Shown here piece by piece: positions 58,652 through 64,000 of a stretch of 64,000 nt of DNA. Numbering within the stretch: the stretch's first letter is position 1; each line of letters begins with the position of its first letter. Source of the stretch: Neobacillus cucumis (GTDB lineage Bacteria; Bacillota; Bacilli; Bacillales_B; DSM-18226); contig NZ_JAMBOH010000015.1 of NCBI RefSeq assembly GCF_023715505.1, positions 62,001 through 126,000 of the forward strand. Direction: 5' to 3'. The notes below the pieces were generated by a model that had not been told where the DNA came from, made no database searches, and saw nothing but the letters and a program-made list of their open reading frames with translations. The position numbers and the translations under genes were made by a program.

Positions 58652-59119
58652 GTGATTTTAGTTAGCTCGTGTTTAGCCGGTTTAGAAGTTAGGTACAATG
58701 GGACTCATTGTCTTGATGAGAAAATACACGAATTGATTGAGAAGAAACAGGCTATAACTGTTTGTCCAGAGTTGCTCGGGGGGTTATCCACCCCAAGAGA
58801 ACCAGCAGAGATCATTGGAGGTAACGGCGGAGACGTGCTCGATGGGCAGGCTAAAGTAGTGAATCAATCTGGCAAGGATGTAACTGAACAATTTGTAAAA
58901 GGGGCCTATGTTACTCTAAAACGTGCCCAAGAACTTAATGCAACTGTGGTCATCCTAAAGGAAAATAGTCCGTCTTGTGGAAGTTCGATGATTTATAATG
59001 GAGAATTTAAAGGTGAGAAAATCATCGGGGAAGGGGTAACAGCAGCTCTACTAAAAAGAAATGGTATTAAAGTGGTTTCTGAGAAAAATCTTGCTGAATT
59101 TCTAGATGGAAAAATGTGA
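58652..59119 (+). CDS. DUF523 family protein
   Basis: The 155-residue protein carries the DUF523 set of conserved Cys: VSSCLAGLEVRYNGTHCLDE near the start, ITVCPELLGGLSTPREPAEI, and VILKENSPSCGSSMIYNGEF. DUF523 proteins have a possible Fe-S or sulphur-handling role and no assigned reaction. GTG 58652 is chosen because GAGGTG is five bases upstream; TTG 58649 is too close. It is translated close behind the methyltransferase and ends at a hairpin. Confidence 0.85.
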   Translation: MILVSSCLAGLEVRYNGTHCLDEKIHELIEKKQAITVCPELLGGLSTPREPAEIIGGNGGDVLDGQAKVVNQSGKDVTEQFVKGAYVTLKRAQELNATVVILKENSPSCGSSMIYNGEFKGEKIIGEGVTAALLKRNGIKVVSEKNLAEFLDGKM

Positions 59120-59185
59120 TTTATTAGTACTTTTTCACTCAGAGCTACAATCCCTTAAGGGGTTTCGCTTAGTTTTGCAGCAGTA

Positions 59186-59218
59186 AGCCAATGTAGACCT
59201 TTCTACATTGGCTTTTGC
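59186..59218 (+). terminator. Terminator of the methyltransferase-DUF523 pair
   Basis: AGCCAATGTAG pairs with CTACATTGGCT around ACCTTT, followed by TTTGCT. Confidence 0.85.
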
Positions 59219-59266
59219 TATGATTTATTACTAAGAAGTCTACGTAACATTCCTGCCTGATTTTCC

Positions 59267-59668
59267 CTACTTTTGTCGAGGTATGATATATCCATTAGTA
59301 ACCTTATCAAATCCAATATGCGGATAGTATTCCATCGCAATTGGAGAGGCCAGCAGCAATAAGGTTACTTCTTCACCAATCCGTTCTTGTACTAATCGAA
59401 CCAATTCTCTGCCAATTCCCCGATGTTGATACTCCTGATCAACCGCTAAATCAGATAAATAACAACAGTAGCTGAAATCCGTAATCGCTCTAGCGACTCC
59501 TACTAGTTTATCCTCATCCCAAGCTGAAATAAGAATATCGGCATTTTCAATCATTCTTTCTAGACGAGGTAAATCTTCATAAGGTCTTTTTAGTCCTGAC
59601 AAATTAAACACACTTGATAATTCTGCAGCATTAATTTTTGCATTCACCTTATAGTTCAAATCGGACAT
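59267..59668 (-). CDS. GNAT N-acetyltransferase
   Basis: The 133-residue protein has the GNAT fold: MSDLNYKVNAKINAAELSS, SAWDEDKLVGVARAITDFSY, the acetyl-CoA motif DQEYQHRGIGRELVRLVQER near 79-98, and the C-terminal YYPHIGFDKVTNGYII. Substrate unknown. ATG 59668 is preferred because GGAGAG lies just upstream. It diverges from the MocR regulator, which may control it. Confidence 0.85.
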   Translation of the reverse strand: MSDLNYKVNAKINAAELSSVFNLSGLKRPYEDLPRLERMIENADILISAWDEDKLVGVARAITDFSYCCYLSDLAVDQEYQHRGIGRELVRLVQERIGEEVTLLLLASPIAMEYYPHIGFDKVTNGYIIPRQK

Positions 59669-59714
59669 ATCTCTCCATCCCTTCAACTTTTATATTTTTG
59701 ATTATAATTAAAAG

Positions 59715-59743
59715 CTGATATGCCCAAAAGGGTCAGTTATAAT
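59715..59743. promoter_or_regulatory. Divergent control region of the GNAT and MocR genes
   Basis: CTGA and TCAG flank CCC-AAAA-GGG to make an interrupted dyad (59715-59736), directly followed by TATAAT (59738-59743). This -10 places the MocR transcript start near 59750, which supports ATG 59787 as start codon. The dyad is a candidate autoregulatory operator. Confidence 0.5.
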
Positions 59744-59786
59744 ATATTTAACCATGCCAGTAGCTGTAGAGGAGTGCACAGATCGG

Positions 59787-61196
59787 ATGATTGAAATCAC
59801 CTTAGTTTTAGAGAAAAAGAGTGGAGAACCGTTATATCTGCAACTCTATCAATATTTTAAACAAGAAATACAAAGTGGAAGAATTGGACATGGTGTCAAC
59901 CTTCCATCGAAACGGAAGCTGGCTCAACATCTTGGAGTGAGTCAAAATACAGTGGAAACCGCGTACCAACAATTATTGGCAGAAGGGTACGTTGAGAGTA
60001 TACCGAGAAGGGGGATCTTTGTAAAAGAAATACAACAGGATCTAATAATAACCCCTAATATAGTTTCAACCACTAGTAAAAAGGTTCATAAACAGGAAAG
60101 TGATTCGTATCTTGTTGATTTTAGCCATGGACGAATTGCCTTAGACCATTTTCCCTATACCACATGGAGAAGGCTTACTATTCAAAGTCTTTATGAAGAA
60201 CAAAGTTCATTTTTCTTAAATGGTGAGCGTCAAGGGGAATACCCGCTTCGGGAAGAAATTGCGAAATATTTATATCAATCAAGAGGAGTAAGGTGTGTAC
60301 CAGAACAAATTATTGTAGGGGCAGGAACGCAATATTTACTTGGATTATTAACAATGATTATTGGGAGAGATGCCATTTTTTCAATGGAAGAACCCGGCTA
60401 TCATCGATCAAGGGAGGCTTTTAAAGATCAAGGGGTTACTCTATTACCTATCCCTCTGGATGATGACGGAATTAGCATGAAACATTTAACCAATAGTCAC
60501 GCACAAATAACCTATGTAACCCCATCTCACCAATTTCCAATTGGAATGGTCATGCCCATTACGAGAAGAATGGAATTATTAAAATGGGCGGAGGGGAACG
60601 GCAGATACATTATTGAAGACGATTATGACGGAGAATTCCGCTATAAAGGAAAACCGATTCCCTCTTTGCAAGGATTAGACCTTAATGATAAAGTGATTTA
60701 TTTAGGCACATTTTCTAAATCGTTGATTCCCTCGATAAGGATTAACTATCTGGTGTTGCCACAAAGCTTACTTCAAAAGTATAACGAACAATTTTCCCTT
60801 TATAAGCAGACAGTTTCTCGTTTGCATCAGCATACACTATGGAAATTTATGAAAGATGGACATTGGGAGAGACATCTAAATAAGATGAGAACGGTTTACC
60901 GTAAAAGGCAGCATACATTGATCAGTTCAATTAATAGAATTTTTGGTGGACAAGCCACAATTATTGGTGATGATTCAGGTTTGCACATATTATTACGTGT
61001 TCAAAATGTTATGTCGGAAAAACAATTAATTGAAAGTGCTAAGGAGTTTAAAGTGAAAGTCTATCCAACTTCTGTTTATTTTCAGCAGGCTATGCCAGAC
61101 AAAGGACCTATGATTCTATTAGGTTTTGGCGGATTAACAGAAAGTGAAATAGAAGAAGGTATCCAATTATTGAAAAATGCTTGGAATTTAGGTTGA
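59787..61196 (+). CDS. MocR/PdxR-type GntR-aminotransferase regulator
   Basis: The 469-residue protein fuses a GntR winged helix (about 1-75, with GHGVNLPSKRKLAQHLGVSQ) to a fold-type I aminotransferase domain. PLP-binding residues are seen: the Schiff-base Lys in LGTFSKSLIPSIRINY, the aspartate in IIEDDYDGEFRYKGKP and VTPSHQFPIGMVMP. PdxR-like members sense PLP and control vitamin B6 genes; others control amino-acid genes. No pdxST gene lies nearby. ATG 59787 follows GAGGAG 12 bases away; ATG 59754 lies only four bases from the expected transcript start. Confidence 0.85.
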   Translation: MIEITLVLEKKSGEPLYLQLYQYFKQEIQSGRIGHGVNLPSKRKLAQHLGVSQNTVETAYQQLLAEGYVESIPRRGIFVKEIQQDLIITPNIVSTTSKKVHKQESDSYLVDFSHGRIALDHFPYTTWRRLTIQSLYEEQSSFFLNGERQGEYPLREEIAKYLYQSRGVRCVPEQIIVGAGTQYLLGLLTMIIGRDAIFSMEEPGYHRSREAFKDQGVTLLPIPLDDDGISMKHLTNSHAQITYVTPSHQFPIGMVMPITRRMELLKWAEGNGRYIIEDDYDGEFRYKGKPIPSLQGLDLNDKVIYLGTFSKSLIPSIRINYLVLPQSLLQKYNEQFSLYKQTVSRLHQHTLWKFMKDGHWERHLNKMRTVYRKRQHTLISSINRIFGGQATIIGDDSGLHILLRVQNVMSEKQLIESAKEFKVKVYPTSVYFQQAMPDKGPMILLGFGGLTESEIEEGIQLLKNAWNLG

Positions 61197-61213
61197 ATTC
61201 CAAGCATTTTTTT
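61173..61213. terminator. Shared terminator overlapping both coding ends
   Basis: AAAAATGCTTGGAATT pairs with AATTCCAAGCATTTTT. The left arm codes the last residues of the MocR gene, with stop TGA at 61194-61196 in the loop, and the right arm ends at the stop codon of the minus-strand deacetylase. Confidence 0.85.
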
Positions 61214-61916
61214 ACTTCTTCCATTTTTGAAGCTCATTTACTGTAATGAATTGGTATCCTTGTTTAGATAATGATTGTAATATCCCCTGGACAGTTTTTA
61301 GTTCTTCGCCGGTTTGATCGTACATGGGATGGATCAGGATAATCGAGCCAGGCTTTACAGTCTTTTTTACATAATTGACTTTATTCGTTGTAGAAGAGTA
61401 GTAGGTGTCAGGCTCTAAATTCCAAGTGATTGTATCTCTATTATTTTCTGATAAGTAATAAGGTAATCCTATAAGTTTTTTGCCATTGGGAGGCCGGAAA
61501 TCAATTTCACCTTTATAGCCTGCTTTTCTAATGAGTTTGTCTGTTTTTTCTATTTCCTCTCTGATGAAAGAAGGGGATTTAAAAACCATTCGCTGATGGG
61601 AATAAGTATGATTTCCAACTTGATGCCCCGCATCAACAATCTTTTTTGCTTCTTCTGGATTTTTTTCAATCTCATTACCGATTAGGAAAAAGGTCGCTTT
61701 TGCATTGTATTGCTCTAACAGTGGAAGGATTTTGTCGATATTATTTGTTGGCCCATCATCAAAGGTTAAAGCGACGACCTTTTGATTGGTTTTCACCTGA
61801 TCCGTTAGTCCCCCGAAGAGCTGGAAGGTTCTTGAATTCATTAACTTATAAGTACAGAATAATAGCAGGAAAACAAATAGAACACCTGTTCCAATCCATA
61901 TTAATTTCTTTTTCAT
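61212..61916 (-). CDS. Polysaccharide deacetylase, membrane-anchored
   Basis: The 234-residue protein has an N-terminal membrane anchor (WIGTGVLFVFLLLFCTYKLM) and a NodB domain with VVALTFDDGPTNNIDKILPL, GHQVGNHTYSHQRMVFKSP (metal-binding His pair), FRPPNGKKLIGLPYYLSE and IILIHPMYDQTG. The architecture fits the PdaA/YheN-type peptidoglycan or chitooligosaccharide deacetylases acting outside the membrane. It is convergent with the MocR gene and shares its terminator. No partner gene is seen. Confidence 0.87.
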   Translation of the reverse strand: MKKKLIWIGTGVLFVFLLLFCTYKLMNSRTFQLFGGLTDQVKTNQKVVALTFDDGPTNNIDKILPLLEQYNAKATFFLIGNEIEKNPEEAKKIVDAGHQVGNHTYSHQRMVFKSPSFIREEIEKTDKLIRKAGYKGEIDFRPPNGKKLIGLPYYLSENNRDTITWNLEPDTYYSSTTNKVNYVKKTVKPGSIILIHPMYDQTGEELKTVQGILQSLSKQGYQFITVNELQKWKK

Positions 61917-62097
61917 ACATAATCCCTTTCTTATTACTGCTATTTATTCGAAGAAAAAGTCCGAATCTTATTTGATAATCCTAATGTTTTGTTGAGATAC
62001 CAAAAATTGGTGTAACCTTATAGTATTTTGGAATTTTACTATAATAATTTCCGGTTCCCCTTTTATAGCGGTGCCTTTTGTGAAAAGCTGCTTCCTT

Positions 62098-62979
62098 CTA
62101 GAAGATACTCTTGGCATCCGCTGGCAACTGTCTAATGTGTTGAAGGTATTGAGTCATATTGATATCGTCTTGATCTTGATAGGTGAATAATAACTGGTCC
62201 GCTACTTCTTTCGCTAATGCTCTAAATAAATGACAGGTGACAAAGATGGAATCCCAAAAGTCCTCATAGTCATGATCGGAATACGTCTGTTCATACATTC
62301 CCCAATAAGATTCAGGCAGGTATTGTTTAAAGTACTTTCCCATCTTGCCTGGCGATACTTGAAAATCATGTTTCATACCTATCCACCACGCAGCCATTTT
62401 AGCTAATCTGGGTCTGATATACATTTCAAACATCTGTTTTGCGTAAGGTAATTCATCACGCCAGATTCCTTTTGCCACGTTTTGCAGGCACCACCAAAAG
62501 TCATTACAGTCATTCAGAAAGCCCTGCTCGCTAGGCTTTTTAGTCCAATAATCTTGGTCTGAAGGGGCAGGGATACTGGGAAGGATGTTGTCTTTATCCA
62601 AAAGGGGTTTCGTTAAGGGATCGTTCTTATAGTTCTCTAACATTTTTTCCTTTGTTTCAATGTGTAAATCGACCCGATTTCCGTCTTGGAACAGCATTAA
62701 ATAGCCATACGACTTATCAAAGTCCGCTTCCTTGCCTGCAAGCTGGTCCATTTTATCGGGTTCTTGAATCATGATTAATTCTCCAAAAATATCAATCCAG
62801 TTAACCTCGTTAATGAAAGAAGCTGTTTCAGTCACCACAAAGACCATATCATAATCCTGAAAAATATCCTTTGGAGCATTTGGATTGGTCCGTGAGCCAT
62901 TCATATATATGGCTCGTATTCGCTCGTCTTTTTGTGCGATGCCCATTATTAACTCATACATTTCTTTTTCCGTTCGCAT
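62098..62979 (-). CDS. aadK: Aminoglycoside 6-adenylyltransferase (AadK-like)
   Basis: The 293-residue protein matches AadK-type nucleotidyltransferases: MRTEKEMYELIMGIAQKDER, YMNGSRTNPNAPKDIFQDYD with the GS...D-x-D nucleotide motif, VNWIDIFGELIMIQEPDKMD, and DFWWCLQNVAKGIWRDELPY. Bacillus AadK (284 residues) adenylates streptomycin at position 6. It is chromosomal here, without mobile-element signs, so probably an intrinsic gene. GAGGTG lies seven bases before ATG 62979. Confidence 0.9.
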   Translation of the reverse strand: MRTEKEMYELIMGIAQKDERIRAIYMNGSRTNPNAPKDIFQDYDMVFVVTETASFINEVNWIDIFGELIMIQEPDKMDQLAGKEADFDKSYGYLMLFQDGNRVDLHIETKEKMLENYKNDPLTKPLLDKDNILPSIPAPSDQDYWTKKPSEQGFLNDCNDFWWCLQNVAKGIWRDELPYAKQMFEMYIRPRLAKMAAWWIGMKHDFQVSPGKMGKYFKQYLPESYWGMYEQTYSDHDYEDFWDSIFVTCHLFRALAKEVADQLLFTYQDQDDINMTQYLQHIRQLPADAKSIF

Positions 62980-63000
62980 GTTTTTCACCTCGTCATCCAC

Positions 63001-63253
63001 TTCATCACTATTTCTATTTTTAAAGTGATAATTCCTCTTAATTTTTTTACACTGTGTTCAAAGTCTCAATTTTCTCAAAAAAATTTTAACAAAAAATGTA
63101 ATCGTTATCAGCCTTGTTGTGACTGAATTTCACCTTGCTTTAGAGAGTTAATGCAATGAAAATAGTATGGCAGAAAACCTTCCAAACTCATGTTATTAAA
63201 GCTCCCATCATGATATAAAATACACATGCAACAGTTTAGGGAGGGAATTACAC
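63001..63253. other. Divergent region before the nitrite reductase gene
   Basis: A 250-bp AT-rich region between aadK and nasD. TATAAAAT at about 63210-63217 is the probable -10 of nasD. The gap holds no small gene; no TnrA, NsrR or ResD site could be assigned with confidence. Confidence 0.45.
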
Positions 63254-64000
63254 TTGATTAAACAAAAACTAATACTTGTAGGAAATGGAATGGCAGGGGT
63301 CCGTGCCATTGAAGAAGTGCTGAAACTTAACCGGGAAGATTTTGAAATTACGATTTTTGGAAGTGAACCATATCCAAACTATAACCGAATTCAGTTATCA
63401 ACGGTTTTACAAGGAGGTACTTCCGTTAAGGATATCACATTAAATGACGATCAGTGGTATGAGGACAACGGAATCACTCTTTTTACCGGGGAAACGGTTG
63501 TTTCCATTGATAAGGAAAGACAAGTGGTTATGACGGATAAAGGAAGAATCGAACCGTATGACAAATTGATCCTCGCAACCGGATCGAATCCGTTCATGCT
63601 GCCTTTACCAGGGGCAGATAAAGAAGGCGTTACAGCCTTCCGGAATATTAAAGACTGCGAACAAATGATTGAATATTCAAAACAATATAAAAAGGCTGCC
63701 GTTATTGGTGGAGGACTACTTGGACTTGAAGCCGCTCGTGGATTATTAAATCTAGGGATGGAAGTCGACGTCATTCACATCTTTGACTACTTGATGGAAC
63801 GACAATTAGACCGTACCGCAGGGAAACTTTTACAAAAGGAACTAGAAAAACAGGGGATGAATTTTCTACTAGAAAAACATACCGCTGAGATCCTCGGTAA
63901 GAAACATGTAACAGGCATTAAATTCAAAGATGGCAGTAAGATTAAAGCCGATTTAGTTGTCATGGCGGTTGGGATTAAACCCAATATTGAATTAGCTCAA
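63254..64000 (+). CDS. nasD: Assimilatory nitrite reductase large subunit, N-terminal part
   Basis: The frame begins at TTG 63254, seven bases after GGGAGG, and remains open for 249 codons to the window end. It shows the N-terminal FAD/NAD domain of NirB/NasD: LILVGNGMAGVRAIEEVLKL, FGSEPYPNYNRIQLSTVLQG, YDKLILATGSNPFMLPLPG, AAVIGGGLLGLEAARGL and VVMAVGIKPNIEL. The enzyme reduces nitrite to ammonium with NADH, using FAD, Fe-S and sirohaem; the siroheme domains lie beyond the window. The small subunit should follow. A rubredoxin-like BFD region cannot be seen yet. Confidence 0.9.
   Translation, partial: MIKQKLILVGNGMAGVRAIEEVLKLNREDFEITIFGSEPYPNYNRIQLSTVLQGGTSVKDITLNDDQWYEDNGITLFTGETVVSIDKERQVVMTDKGRIEPYDKLILATGSNPFMLPLPGADKEGVTAFRNIKDCEQMIEYSKQYKKAAVIGGGLLGLEAARGLLNLGMEVDVIHIFDYLMERQLDRTAGKLLQKELEKQGMNFLLEKHTAEILGKKHVTGIKFKDGSKIKADLVVMAVGIKPNIELAQ

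Noticed and set aside
62098..62979. aadK as a horizontally acquired resistance gene
   Set aside because: No mobile-element features, and composition is like its neighbours; it looks like an intrinsic chromosomal gene.
63118..63134. Fnr-like TGTGA...TCACC upstream of nasD
   Set aside because: The spacer is seven bases, not six, and one arm has a mismatch; position relative to the -10 is far upstream.

Overview
The window reads as one chromosomal stretch of an AT-rich, spore-forming member of the Bacillaceae (a Bacillus or Neobacillus-like organism; this placement is inference). The reasons are the gltC/gltAB arrangement, the ycnK-ycnJ-ycnI copper cluster, HmoA, BcrC, an FbpA-type small protein, a GerAB-type germinant permease, DUF3231 and YIEGIA proteins, Bacillus-style Zur, Fur and Fnr boxes, and a forespore-type promoter. 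Strong AGGAGG ribosome binding sites with frequent TTG and GTG starts fit this. I see no transposase, integrase, prophage, CRISPR array, rRNA or tRNA.

Layout. 1-1.6 kb: tail of an MscS channel, a binding protein related to cobalamin/iron carriers, and a 49-residue Tyr/Pro-rich protein. 1.6-8.8 kb: gltC diverging from the glutamate synthase genes gltA-gltB. 9-11.4 kb: a membrane protein, a His-rich protein in an operon with hmoA behind two GTATAC operators, an HPr-like protein without the usual active-site His, and a small protein. 11.4-14.7 kb: ycgR-ycgQ diverging from a zinc-type binding lipoprotein around a Zur box. 14.7-18 kb: DUF4317, an SPL-type radical SAM protein, a decayed SRPBCC gene and a 52-bp tandem array. 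18.2-22.1 kb: copper genes ycnK-ycnJ-ycnI and a YtkA/FixH-like lipoprotein. 22.3-24.6 kb: bL12-like, VanW and phosphoesterase genes.

24.6-32.5 kb is the most system-like part. A two-component system diverges from a seven-gene run: PAP2, MGDG-type glycosyltransferase, TVP38/DedA-like, polysaccharide deacetylase, BcrC-type PAP2, a frameshifted DedA and a third PAP2 phosphatase. The intergenic region holds 11-bp-phased boxes that look like the response regulator's operator. It reads as an envelope-lipid and undecaprenyl-phosphate remodelling module under one sensor. 32.5-37.4 kb: an Fnr-boxed DUF1858-DUF438 operon, a Fur-boxed FTR1 iron permease with a partner lipoprotein, and a CDF metal exporter. 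37.6-44.3 kb: a run of small, probably sporulation-linked proteins, DUF3189, a Gmad2-like lipoprotein, DUF3231, a GerAB permease and DUF421.

44.6-51.7 kb: an FbpA-like protein, proC-proB, a tctBAC tricarboxylate transporter and an amino acid permease. 51.9-56.3 kb: small Cys protein, acidic surface protein, two small membrane proteins, DoxX with a perfect operator dyad, and YIEGIA with its small partner. 56.3-57.5 kb: a second 52-bp tandem array and a decayed paiB. 57.5-64 kb: monooxygenase-like, methyltransferase, DUF523, GNAT diverging from a MocR/PdxR regulator, polysaccharide deacetylase, aminoglycoside 6-adenylyltransferase, and the start of the assimilatory nitrite reductase gene, which runs off the window.

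The recurring theme is metal, redox and envelope physiology: zinc, copper, iron, haem, anaerobiosis/NO and lipid carriers. The two tandem arrays have different sequences but the same 52-bp period and the same inverted half-site geometry, which is the most unusual non-coding signal here.
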